Shown here one piece after another: positions 1 through 11,800 of a stretch of 64,000 nucleotides of DNA. Within the stretch, counting starts at the first letter, position 1, and each line of letters opens with the position of its first letter. A program made the translations under genes and the position numbers. The DNA is from Euphorbia lathyris (Eukaryota; Streptophyta; Magnoliopsida; Malpighiales; Euphorbiaceae). The notes below the pieces were generated by a model, which ran no database searches, was not told the DNA's origin, and saw only the letters and a list, made by a program, of their open reading frames with translations. The stretch spans positions 88,937,256-89,001,255 of the forward strand of contig NC_088911.1 in assembly GCF_963576675.1 (NCBI RefSeq), written 5' to 3'.

Positions 1-27
1 GCGAATATCAGAAATCAGAACCACCAT

Positions 28-1031
28 ATGCTGGCAATGATCAGAAATCATGAGAACTTTCTGGAGAACCTTGAGGAAGAACTCAAGAAACTCCACTCTC
101 AGAATAATCAGAATATAAGAACCATGACTCCTAGATCATCTTATGATTTGTTAGGAGATCTTCATAAGAAGCCAATTGATATACCAACTTCATCGAGTGG
201 ACTCTCAGGAGCCACCACCCTGAACCATTCTAAGCTGGTTAATCAGAAGTCATCAGAAATCACAACATCTCAGGTTTTACAATTTCCTCCAAAAATGACA
301 GAAGCATATAAGAATATCATGAAATTTTTTACATATAAGAAGAGTCAAACCGTATATAGAACTATTAAGATGTTGTTCAGAAACTATTTAGATATGGATT
401 TCTGGACAAAGTCATGATTGATGAGAGCCTTAATAGTGTTTCAAAACTACCATCTATAATACCTAGATCTATTGACGAACTTGGATTAAGATTTGGGAGA
501 GGAATATTTTGTGTTCAAATTTTTGACCCTGCTATGGACTTAGAAGGGAAACCCATAAATAATTGCTCAGATCTTTAAAACTGGTAGGAACACTAAGCTT
601 GATGTAGATAATTCCGACCATCAATGGGAAATTCCATGCAAATTAGAGAATTTTAAATCTTGGTTAGGACAAAAACGAGCACATGGGATCCATACGATCA
701 AGTGCAGACTAGAAGACTATATTAGAAATAAAAGGTTGCGATAATAGCTAGATCGAATCATGGAGAAGTTGAAGAAATGATAACTATCAATTATTTAATG
801 GAAATGGATGCTGAAACAAGTCAATAGATTTTGACAGAAATGCATACGAAATTAATGGATAAGAAATATAAGCATAGTTCAGAAACATTGGCCCATTATG
901 AATCCATATATGGGCCAAGAAAATCTTGTTTAATTAGAATTGAGCCCATAACACCTGAGCCTATGAATATTGACTTCATAAGGCCCAAAGAAGATGTTCA
1001 TCAAGGAAAAGAGGAGGATCCATTTGTTTAG
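28..1031 (+). pseudogene. Broken endogenous pararetrovirus-like ORF remnant
   Basis: A coding remnant is spread over several frames. An open stretch at 28-417 has a charged, coiled-coil-like N-terminus (residues about 7-25). Related coding appears to continue in another frame from about 414 to 578, then in further frames to about 743, and again at 831-1031. The frames are separated by stops and frameshifts, so no intact protein is made. Its order (coiled-coil start, unknown middle, short tail, then a TATA promoter and leader) resembles the accessory ORF and intergenic region of endogenous caulimovirids as I know them. No reverse transcriptase, protease or movement-protein motif lies in the window, so the assignment rests on layout and general likeness. 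A degenerate LTR-retroelement ORF is the alternative. Confidence 0.4.
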
Positions 1032-1067
1032 AAAATGAGATAAAAATGTATAAGAAAAAAAAATAAG

Positions 1068-1350
1068 AACGAGGTGGCAATAACCAAGGATGAGGTGGCA
1101 ATTAGATCAACATGTGGCAAGACATGAAGATATGAAGAAACATGTGTCAAGATAAGAAGCATAAGGTGGAGACATTAGAAGATAGTGGCAAGATGTAAAG
1201 CATGAGGTGGAAGAGCAAGATAAGAAGAATTAAACAAGTGTAGCCTCAAATTTTGTACTTTTAACTTTTGTAATGATGTAATCTTCATTTTGGTAATTTT
1301 AGCATTTGATATTGTACCTATATAAAGAGAAGACATCTAATGTATGAAAC
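1068..1350 (+). promoter_or_regulatory. Pararetrovirus-like promoter with repeated upstream motifs and TATA box
   Basis: Between 1068 and 1230 short related blocks recur (GAGGTGGCAA, CATGTGGCAAGACATGAAG, CATGTGTCAAGATAAGAAG, GATAGTGGCAAGATG). They are followed by a TATA box, TATATAAA, at 1319-1326. A transcript start near 1350 would enter a pyrimidine-rich leader (1375-1430). Repeated enhancer-like blocks ahead of a single TATA box are typical of pararetrovirus intergenic regions, and this one directly follows the broken ORFs. Activity is inferred, not shown. Confidence 0.35.
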
Positions 1351-2872
1351 ATAACTTGCTTTGAGTAATATAACCTTTCTTTCTCTCCTTCCATGGCTTT
1401 CTAAACCCCCACCCCCCTCTTTAACATTCATAGTTGTTAAATACTTAAGTTTAACTTCCGTATAGCATATTAGTTTAACAAGAGTAAGAGTTATAAAGCA
1501 ACCATAGTTATCCTTCAGAAGAATCCAAGAGGTGATAGAGATGCTGGAACACAGCCATAGCCCATGATGATGAAGATAGAGTGTCAGGCAGAGCTCAGAA
1601 GTCTCCACTGAGGATTACTTTGAAAAGTATACTGGAGTTTCTCTATAACTTTTGTTCTAATTAAATTAATTTGTTATAATTAGTTAAACTTAAAGATTTA
1701 ATATATTATGGATTTTAATTTCATTTAAAAATGTTTATTTCAATATTCGTTTGTCTTCCTACCCTTTTTAGGGTCATAAGAGCCATCTTTACATATATAG
1801 TACTCAACGTGGAGTCCTTTTCTAAAATATATCCTACTATTTTTTTTTTATATAAACTAAAAATATCCTACTATTATTTATATTGAATGTCATGTTTCAC
1901 ATTTTTTTTCTGGTTCTATTTTTCCTATTCTTTCAAAACATGTTGGAATCAGTAAAAAAAAAAACAAATTCATATATATACATTTTAGAAAAAAGTATAA
2001 AAATAAACCTTGTAGCTGCATCTGTTTTCGAACAACACTTGTATGATTTAAGAGTTTGCAAAATGGTACAATGTATTTCATTCCGTTAGCAAACACATAC
2101 CAAATTGACTAATGGTGTTAAAAGTCAAAAGGAAAAGAGTTAATTTGGTCATTATATTTATTTATTTTATAAATTAACCCTCCTTATTATCTAATTATCA
2201 CAAACAAATCTCAAAATAAAAATAAAAATCAATAATACCATATCTTTCCTCTTTTTTATACTATTTCTTACTTTTAGGACTATATTTATACTTCTCAAAA
2301 AATATGAATGAATAATTATACTAAAATGTTAAAACTTTAATATCTTAGGTTGTATAATAAAATTTCATATAATCACATTTAACATCTAAAAAGATGGTAA
2401 ACAAAACTCTATAAACATATGAAATTTCATAGCTAAGAAGAAAAGAAAAGAAAAAGAAAAGGTATAAATCATTTTTATTCAAATCTTTCTTTTACCATTA
2501 TAGAGTGATGTATCTATACTAAAACTATACATGACTAATATGATATTTCATCCTTAAACTATTTTTTTGTTTCGTAAGTGTATCCACCGCCGACAGCAGT
2601 GGCTATTCACTTTCACAGATGGTTTGCACCTCTATGGATAGGACTGCTGGCCACGAAAATTCTTTTCATTCCCAAAGGCGAATCCTTAGACTATTTAACT
2701 GTTACAACTTTAGTCTTTAGTCTTAGTGCATTCCCACACGCCTTTCTCTTGCCAGAGAAGAAGTTATAAAAAATCTCAACTTGCATAGACTAATAGTTTT
2801 CAAAATTAAATAATTTTATATTATTAATTTTAAATAGCATATATATATTTTTCAATTACATTTATATAATAA
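1351..2872. other. AT-rich spacer with one unassigned small ORF
   Basis: 1351-1640 is probably leader and flank of the preceding pararetrovirus-like remnant. 1641-2570 is very AT-rich and shows no gene. An open frame at 2578-2769 (63 codons, plus strand) is clearly less AT-rich than its surroundings and encodes a hydrophobic peptide. I do not recognise it; it may be an exon relic or an organelle-derived insert. Nothing else was seen. Confidence 0.3.
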
Positions 2873-2881
2873 TTTGTTTAT

Positions 2882-3265
2882 AGGTAAATAATTTATTAGT
2901 CACCTCCTTTTTATCTAACACACTGTTTAATCCCCATATTTTGAAAAACACACATTATAATATCTCTATCTTTTGTCAATATTAATCATTTGGTCCTTTT
3001 GTCTATTTTTTTTTTAGTTTTTTAACCGTTATATTTGACATAAGCAGACAGTTAGAAAATAACAGAGTAACATGGTCATTTTGTATCTACTATAGCTATC
3101 CTGAAATCTAAGATATATTCAGTTAAAAATCTATAAAAAAAAACTAGACAAAAGTACCAAATTGTTAATATTGACAAAAGATAGAGACCTGATAATGTGT
3201 TTTTCAAAATAGGGGAACTAAACAATGTATTAGATAAAATACGAGTACTAATAAATTATTTACCC
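2882..3265. mobile_element. MITE with long inverted repeats (Mutator-like)
   Basis: The ends are inverted repeats about 120 bp long, beginning (A/G)GGTAAATAATTTATTAGT. The flanking 9-mers TTTGTTTAT (2873-2881) and TTTATTTAT (3266-3274) match at 8 of 9 positions and look like a target duplication. There is no coding capacity. A long terminal inverted repeat with a 9-bp duplication fits a Mutator-type MITE. Confidence 0.7.
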
Positions 3266-3274
3266 TTTATTTAT

Positions 3275-4900
3275 TAATAAATAAAAAATACGAACAAAGG
3301 CCATGATCACTCGAGAATATTCTGGCAGAGCCCATTGTGAAATTGATGATATTTTGGGTTGTGGTAATCCAAGATCGTAGATACCCATGAATACCTCCTA
3401 GGGTGGAGATGAATATTTCTAGTATAATGAATGTGTTGAGGGGACGCCTAAAATAATGTATAGCTCTGTGGAGGGGATGCCCAAAACAACTCATGTACAA
3501 AAAGGACACGTTTTGTGCAGGTATTTGAACTCCAATAAGCTTGAGAAAAGTGAGGAGTCTCAACAGGAAAAAGTGTGGCGATCCTACTATGAGAAATGAA
3601 GGATGTATGAACAAACAGAGCAAAACGTTGGTACAAGCATGAAACAAGGCGTATCAAAATAATGACAGGTAATTTGAGATCCGTTAATTTGTTAAAACTA
3701 ATCGCTCTTTTGATTTTGAAAAGCCGAGTCAAACGAGCGTTTCAGACAAACGAGATTGACAATTAACAAATTAACAAACAAAGGTTTTAGCAAACTGTGG
3801 ACATGTCCAACCAAATAAGAGGCATTCTACTAGTGAGTTGAAACGTGAGACAACCAAGAGATCATATCAGATCCTGTGAAGGCAATGATCGGTGAAATAA
3901 GAGTTTAATCAAAGATTTGATGGAGGCAAATTGCAAGACCATCGATGGAAAAACCCCAGAGTTTTTAGATTTGGGTTTTAACTTCGACTTCGAACTCATC
4001 TCGAGCAAAAAGGCGAAGCAACCCAACGGTGACAATCGAGACAGAACCAATGGTAACAATTGAGGTAGAAGTTCGATACAAAAAGGAGGCAGGAAATGAA
4101 GCAAAGTTTGAACCGTCGGCAGACAAGTCCAAGCTTACCTAATGTTTTGTCCTCAACCATAAACGACAACGAGTAGATGTCGGCTGAACAGTTGGTGTAT
4201 CAACATCAATACTTCGGTAAATCAAGTATTTGAATAATTACAAAAATCGTGTAAGAGTTCTTAACTTTCTTTTATGAATACTAAGGGCGATATTATTGTT
4301 TTGATATTTGGGAGGGTGCTTGATGAGGTGGAGGGTGCTTGGAAGAGTGTCTTCCTTTGGAATAACCAAGATTGTTTAGTTTTTTCATGGTAATGTTGCC
4401 ATTTTTTGGTACCCCTTTAATACCCTAATTTATGATTTTTTTAATATAAAAAATTAATTTAATTGTCTACTATTAGTGCATTTTTACGATAATATTTAGA
4501 TCTAAAATAAATTATATATAAAATAATGATTTATGGATCATAGTGGCAAATTTTCTAAAAAAAATTGCCAAAAGTGATGTGAATGAGAGAGAAAATAAAA
4601 TAATATATTTTAAAATGATGGGTTAAATTTTGATAACTTTTGAAGTTGCTTGCCGTTGCTCTAATGGCTCTAAAAACTCTAACTATGATAGTGTTAGTAA
4701 TATGAAAGAAGATCTTAGTGTGACAGACCCAAATTGTTGATTATAACCCTTGGCTAGTTTTATATCTCTCAACTATATCACCATCCTTATATTTGAGTTC
4801 GGTTTATTTCTAATGCCTACAATTTAATTTTTCCGTGGAATTAGAGAATATTATTTTTTATTTTAGATGTTTTATATGAGAAATAAATAAAAAATATAGT
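3275..4900. other. Spacer without a recognised gene
   Basis: 3290-4140 is somewhat richer in GC than its flanks and carries small open frames on the minus strand (3267-3647 and 3862-4104). None matches a family I recognise and there is no convincing splice structure. It may be a decayed gene or element. 4140-4900 is AT-rich with no visible feature. Confidence 0.3.
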
Positions 4901-4907
4901 TGACATA

Positions 4908-5944
4908 AAGCTCATATTGGCCCTGACTATACCTTAAAAATCAATTAGGTCCCTAAACTATTAAAATCACCAATCAAATCCTTAACTTATTTAGAAATTA
5001 ACCATTGACATCCACTTCTCTAGGGTAAATTACATCCATGGCCATTGAACTTTATCCATTTTAATATTGTGGCCACTTAACTTCAATTGTTAACGGTATG
5101 ACCACTGAACTTTGCACTTTTTAACATTGGTGGCTACTCAATTTTAACTAAGTCCTCAAAATGACCGTTAACGACCTCAAAATGAAAATATACAAGAATT
5201 AAAGTTGGCCAGAACGAGATTTACCATGAAACCACATTTTTTATTTTTCAAAATCACCTTTTTGGAGCTTTCTCTCTCTCTAAAAACTCAATTTCTCTCT
5301 TCTAACCAAACAACACTTAAATGACCTCAAAACGAAAATTTTCAAGAATTAAAGTTCCTTATAATATCATTAACTCTTCAAATTTTTTATTTTCAGACCT
5401 TCAGCAGTCATTTTGGGGCATTGAGTGGCTACCGGTGTTAAAAAAGCTAAAGTTCAATGGTCATACTGTTAAGAATTGAAGTTCAATGGCCACAATGTTA
5501 AATGGGTAAAGTTCAATGGCCATGGATGTAATTTACCCCACTTCTCTAATAATCTTAAGAATTAATAGTAACTTAATCTTAATCCAAAACACCTAATTAA
5601 AATGTTATTTTCTCTTCATTTTGGGTTTACTTCCTATTTTTCATTTGTGAAAGAGATCTGTCCCTTGTTAATAAAATTTCTAACCTTGTTTCATTTCTCA
5701 AACTTTTTTTAGTTTATTTTGGATCTTTTTTGGGACTTGAGATGAATATATCCCATACCCTCTACAATATTATTTATGTATTGAATTAGGATTAATTACT
5801 ATTAATTCTTAACATTATAAGATAAGAGGGTGAGAATTGTTGATTTCTAAATAGGTTAAAGGCTTGATTGGTGATTTTAGTAGTTTGGGAGCTAATTGAT
5901 TTTCAAGATATAGTTTAGGGGCAATATGAACTATAAGCCTTTTT
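4908..5944. mobile_element. Older MITE split by a nested MITE
   Basis: Inverted arms pair 4908-5022 plus 5549-5600 with about 5765-5944. The left arm reads through the inserted element: its homology to the right arm stops at 5022 and resumes after the target duplication at 5549. Outer boundaries are approximate because no clean target duplication was found. No ORF. Confidence 0.65.
5023..5538. mobile_element. Mutator-like MITE nested inside another MITE
   Basis: The element is 516 bp with inverted ends of about 125 bp starting GGGTAAATTACATCCATGGC. It is bounded by a perfect 10-bp target duplication CACTTCTCTA (5013-5022 and 5539-5548). It is non-coding. A related fragment starts near 54315. 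Confidence 0.85.
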
Positions 5945-6199
5945 AAATCATAGCACATGTCCTTCAATTACTACTAGTTATTTTCAATAACTGAGGAGTA
6001 GTATTTAATGCTCTCGCTAAATGTTAATTTGATGCATGCAACTCACAAACACAAAAATATAAATCTAATCATCACTGAAATCAATTTGAAATTGCATTAC
6101 ATAGAAAGCTTAGAACAAAATATAAGTAGCAACATCCTTGATTAATTTCAGAACCTGTGCTAACAAAAACAGCTGATGCAAATGTAAGCAATTGTTTTT

Positions 6200-7737
6200 C
6201 TAAGAAATGATAATTTTAAATGCATTTGAGCAGCTTGGATTGGATAAAAGCTTGTCTAGGAAAGCTGATTTTCTAGAATCTCCATATCTACTTAGGAGTC
6301 TAATGTCATTTAAGAACCTTGCATTTTCTAGGAAATATTCTAACATTTGCATCTCTCCTTGGGTGGATTCGAATCCTTCGAGTTGAAGTCTTTTAAGTGA
6401 ATATTTCAAGCAACTGATCTTACACTTGTCTTGTTTCCATGTAATTGTATGATTGCAAGTAGTTAACTGTAGAAAACAAATATATATTTGCATTAACATT
6501 TATAATTTATTACTCCAGTCCAGATAGATCATTTTAACATACCTCTTGGAGTACTAGAACTTTCAAATTGGGTAGTTTTGCGAGGACTTGAGGAAGTATT
6601 GACAGGTCCTCTCCACAATATTTCACCACCAATTGTGTCAAATTATTAAAGCGAATGTAAGCATAGGAAAGCAGAGTCTGAAAATATAAGATGTATTGTT
6701 AGCATAAATCAATCCCATAAAAAATAGAGTGGCTTTTAATACAATGAGGAAAGACATACCTTGAGCATATGTAAAGGGCATCTCAAAACCTTAACATCGC
6801 GAATTACAAACACACTACAAGTCGTTTTTGTAAGTTTGGCCACATTTTCACAAGACAAACGAGGAAATTCAAAAACATATTTTACTAATGAGGCTGCATT
6901 CTTAAAATCAATACTGTCTACCATAACCTGACTCCCTGAATCACAAAGCTCAACATATTCAAGTTTAGGAGCATCAACAACCACCTTGTAATGATTACCA
7001 TTCCATCCTGAATTTCTTCTAATTATCAAAGTTTTCAGTGATAATGACAGTACAGAAAAGATCTTGACATCATCTTCATAATCGCTGTGGATCACTAACT
7101 CTTCAAGGATCGGGGAGCCAGATAAGATCCTGTTTATACTGTCATCACACAAGCTCCGGAGAGATTCAAAATGAACTACCTTGAGATTCGGAAGGCTTAC
7201 AGACTCCGGAACATCGAGATCAATATCAGATGCAAGCTTCAAAACCACTATAGTTTCACAACTGAAAAGAGCTCGGGGAAGCTTAACCATACCTTTCATA
7301 GAAAGATCAAGTTCCTCAACATTATGTGTAATTGCAGCCCAAATCCATGAATTAACATCTGAGGGTGGATAGCAATTGGTAAGCTTAAGTCTAAATCTTT
7401 GAACAAAGGGATGTGAACGGAGAATTAGAACCATGTTCACAAAATTTGTAAAGGATTTTTTAGAGGCTGAAATTCTGCGCTTCTTTCGGAGATGATACGG
7501 CTGGAACAAATGATCATCAAGATCTAAAACAGCAACTGAAGTCCAGGTAAATCTCCATCTTCTGGACAAAATGCTGGTTCCAACCGAACGTTTGGTTGGA
7601 AGAAAGGACAAAATGTGGCAAAGAATGGAGTCTGGCAATTTGCTGAGCCTGTCATTATCTGCTATATCAAAATGTTGTTGTTGTGGTTTTGATGCTGAAC
7701 CAACATTGAATAGCTTGGATGAATTTGGTTTTGTCAT
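6200..7737 (-). CDS. F-box/LRR protein with FBD domain
   Basis: Three exons on the minus strand, 7737-6760, 6677-6543 and 6466-6200, join in phase 0 with GT-AG introns to give 459 aa. The F-box lies at residues about 28-75 (LSKLPDSILCHILSFLPTKR, then a serine/arginine/tryptophan-rich end). Leucine-rich segments run through the middle (for example VEELDLSMKGMVKLP). Exon 3 encodes the FBD-type C-terminus (LKRLQLEGFESTQGEMQMLE). The family supplies substrate receptors for SCF ubiquitin ligases: the F-box binds the SKP1-like ASK protein and the LRR/FBD part binds the target. The target here is unknown. Length and domain order are normal for this large plant family. The start at 7737 is the first ATG of the open frame and sits 27 codons before the F-box. 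No damage is visible, so the gene is probably functional. Confidence 0.9.
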
Positions 7738-8897
7738 ATTGTGTGCTTGAAGTTGAATGGAGTTAAAGAAGCTTAATATATAGTAGAAACTTTAAAATGG
7801 AAGTGGAAGATGAAAAGCCTGGTAACGATTCAACTAACCTGAACAAACTACTTTTACACACTGTCAGCTCAAGCTAAGAAGGGACATCACTTGATGACGT
7901 AATTGTGGTCACTAATATCAAAGCTATCCGGCGGATAGAACCCTTAAGTTATAGGAGTATTACTCAAAATAGTGGTATTAAATTTCTCAAAAGATTTTAT
8001 GAAAGCTAGGCCTGGTTAAAATACTGGAGCTGCCTTTGTTAATGCTATTTGTACACACTTATTTCTTCACTTCAATTTTTTCTATGTAAAGTGATATTCA
8101 TATTCATCTTTTAATTGGTCGGACGTACATGCATTACCAATTAAACTTCCGAAAAAGACATCATTTATAACCAGTAAATTCATAGCTATTTGTAACGGAC
8201 AAACTCGTTACTATTGTAGTATTGTAGGAGTTACACATAATTTTAAATGGACTTATGCCTGTTATAATTACTGATCTATTATAACGGGTTTAAACACCCG
8301 TTTACAAATATGACTTATATATTGTTTGTAATTTTAGTCTTTAAAAAAAACCGTGTTAACCAACTAGGAGAGAATGAATGGTCTCCATAAACTTGTACTC
8401 TTAACTTTCCCCCTCCTCATCACTGAGCAATCATTCATATAAAGAGGGAAAATCAAGTGAAGAAATGCACTCTACAGAATATATGTTAACCTTCCAATAG
8501 TCATCAAGCAATAAACTCATCACAAGTTTATAGTTTCGAGTTCCCTTTTCATGCTAGTTGAAAATTTTATATTGAAATGACAAGTTTCTAATTTAAATGC
8601 CTCTCAATTTCTTACATAACAACACAATTTACACAATTCACAGAGATAACTCGTCTAACATATTATGAATTTGATCAGACCAATCTGATGCTTAATTATA
8701 TTATATGCAACTCAGGCCTACTAGGTTGAGTCAAACGGTAAAATAACTCAAGAAAGAAGAAGCCAAATAAATGATTAGGAAACAAAAGAAGGCACCGAGA
8801 TTTTCTTTTCTAACTGAATGCTACTCCCTAACTAAATATCACATTTTCAAGTTCCACAACAAAGTAATTAACTTGTACATGAACATGTTTAGTAGTA
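7738..8897. other. Intergenic region between F-box gene and CTL1
   Basis: This holds the upstream region of the F-box gene and the downstream region of CTL1. It is AT-rich with no open frame of note, no clear terminal inverted repeats and no recognised element. Confidence 0.5.
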
Positions 8898-11800
8898 TCA
8901 TTGAGTAAGTCTCTGCGTCTCATTTCTATCATTGAGGGTGTCGAGAAGAAGAGGAGGAGCATACTGTGCCGTCCCTTGGTGCTCCTCCGAATCTTGGCAG
9001 AATGAAAGAATGATTGTATCAATTGACATCTCCACCACCGCGAAGAACAATGTTGCAACTATATAACCTAGACCCCAGCACACCTGCATATATAGTCACC
9101 AAAAGCACCAGAGGAACATTCATATCACAAGCGCAGTATAGTTCGAAGCAATTAAACAAGTATTTGGATTCTTAGATGATCGTAATACAAGTACATACCA
9201 ACACAGGGAACAGTGGAGAGGATATCTTGTTATGAGAAGATCTATATTTGTGAGTATCCAACATGAGGAAACCGAAAACAGCACTTGCAAGGCTAACACA
9301 TAACTTCCCCAGAAACAAAATCACGTCTCCGATCACATTTACTCTCCCTATCCGAAGAATGTTGTTGATGATCAATTCAGTTGCAATTACAGATGCCCTA
9401 CAGAAGCTTTTACCTGTTATAGCAATCTGCATTGTCCACAACCCAAAACAAAATAACAAGTAATTAGATAATTTTGATTCATACAAACATCAAATGTTTC
9501 AAACATAACATTACCATTATATAAGCATTGCGGTTCACAGATTTAATGGTCCATTCAACACATTTCAGACAAAACTGAGAAGTGTGATGTGCTGTCTTCC
9601 CTATGCAACTGTCAGGTGTGGTTCCTGCTAACTTTAGTTTGCGCCGTATTGATTCAAGCATAAAGCGAATGGATTCCACAAATGACACAATCAGGGAACC
9701 AAGAGCAACAGAGCCAAGGCTGTAGCGCATAAGCCGCTTCATAGAGGAAAAAACTGGAAGAAAGGGAATCTCTGGCTGCATTGCCAGGAATTGGAGAAAA
9801 TCATGAAATGAACACAGTTCCACCAATTAATAGGAAGACCATTTGCAAATTATATGACTACAAATCTATCAAATGCTGATTAAGTACACACATGGCTTAG
9901 AAGTTTACCGATGTCTCGCCACGAGCCCAGTAATAGGAGGCAACAGAACCTGCAATAACAGTTGCAGAGCACGCGATAAAAAACTGTGTAGCCCAGTAAC
10001 ATCCAAACAGGTGGAAAAATATGGCAATTGCTATATGAGGAGTGTAGTGCAAACTATAGCCACAGCAACGATCACAGTTAAGCCGTTTTAATCCAAGATC
10101 GTAGGCACAACAATTGGAATTGCAGTCATTTTGGACAACTTGACCAGAGCTAAACAGATGAAGAGCAGCTGAAAACCAGAACATGTAAAAGATGGCAAGG
10201 ACAGCATATGGTATGACTGGATAAATTATTAGTGCTTGAACTTCTCCTATGACCTTTGCAGCAACCTGCATAAAAATCAAAACTTTATATCTAGTCCCAG
10301 ACTGCATTGACATATTTTACGAACAGATAGATATATTTGACTTGGAACAAGGAAAAACAGAAATCTTCAAATAACCTAAAGAGTAAAAAGGACTTTCAAG
10401 AACAGTAGCATTAATTAATAATTAGTACAGCTTTACAGCAACAGTGAATTTGAGCCACTGAACTCATCACATGAAATGAACGCGTCTTCATGTAATGCCA
10501 CTTACTTGAGTGCTAAATAAACCATTTAACCCAAAAGCTTAAGCTGATAGGAAGCATGTACAACATTGGCTGACTCTACCATGAGCTGAGATTTCATTAA
10601 CAAATGGAGTTATCAGGCTTGACCTCAAGCGACCCTTACGAAAAAGAACTGTTGAAATGAAGAATCAAGAATTGAGATAACAGAAACAATTAGAAGCTTA
10701 TGCTGATGTGGCACAAGTAGTTAGTTTAGGCGCCAAAGTTTGTTAGCATTCTGTTAGTTAGTTTCTTTTGTAAACAGTCTCTTTTGTATGTTTTCCTAGC
10801 TATATATATAAGAGAAATCAATAAGAATTCTTTTCTACTTTCTATCAGTTCAAACAAGAACCATTTAGCCCAAAAGCTTAAACTGATAGGTAACAGTCCA
10901 AGAATAGTTCTTGTTAGCTCTGACAAGGAGTTATGGTCTTATGTGGCATCCATAAGACTAAAATTATAGTGGTGCAAATGAAAGTCATAGACCAAGATCA
11001 AATGAAAAGAAGCAACTTCTTGTCATCATTTGGCTCGTTAAATTTGTAGTTCAACCTCATGGAAAAGAATATCTGGGGTGAACTTTAAATTGAAAACCAA
11101 CATTTAGCTTGTTCAATCTGGGGCAGCAAGATGTTCGACCTACCACTTTGAGTCCAGCATAAGTTTCACAAGTCCATTCAATCTGACAAACATACTTTAA
11201 ACTGCAACCTAAAACATTATACTTACTTTGAGGACAGATGTTGCCATAAGAATGCGGCGCACAATGGCAATTGATGTAAGGATGGCAACAACCATTACAG
11301 ATGTCATTAGAATAGTGACAGCACGGAGATGATTTAGTTCCTGAAAGATGCAAACTACTCACATAAATAACAAGAACATTTGAGTACAAGGCCCCTTTTT
11401 GTTTGCCGGAAAATATTGGGTAAGGGAAAATTTTGTGTTGGAAAATAAAATACTTTCCAGTGTTTGGCTACAACACCGGGAAATGGGAAGAAGTGGTGGG
11501 TGGCTATTGTTTTCAAAATGGTAAGAAGGAATTGAGTAGGGTTCAAAAGCTTAGGAAAATGTTTTACTCTTTCGAAAAGGGTAAAATATTTTCCTCACTT
11601 TCTTCAAATAATTTTCTGTTGACTAACCTAAAATTTTCCGTTGACTTATTTTCCTAAGCAAACAAACGGAGCCCAAGAGGAGAAATAAAGAGTTAATCCT
11701 GTGAAATTTGAATGATTGAACCCACCCGACCAGATGTATGGTAGTACGGATCATGTTGACCAATGATTGGGGAGATGGCATCATTCCCAATCCATCCAGC

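Noticed and set aside
3267..4104. Minus-strand frames of 80-126 aa
   Set aside because: No recognisable domain, overlapping frames and no splice logic; kept only as unassigned spacer.
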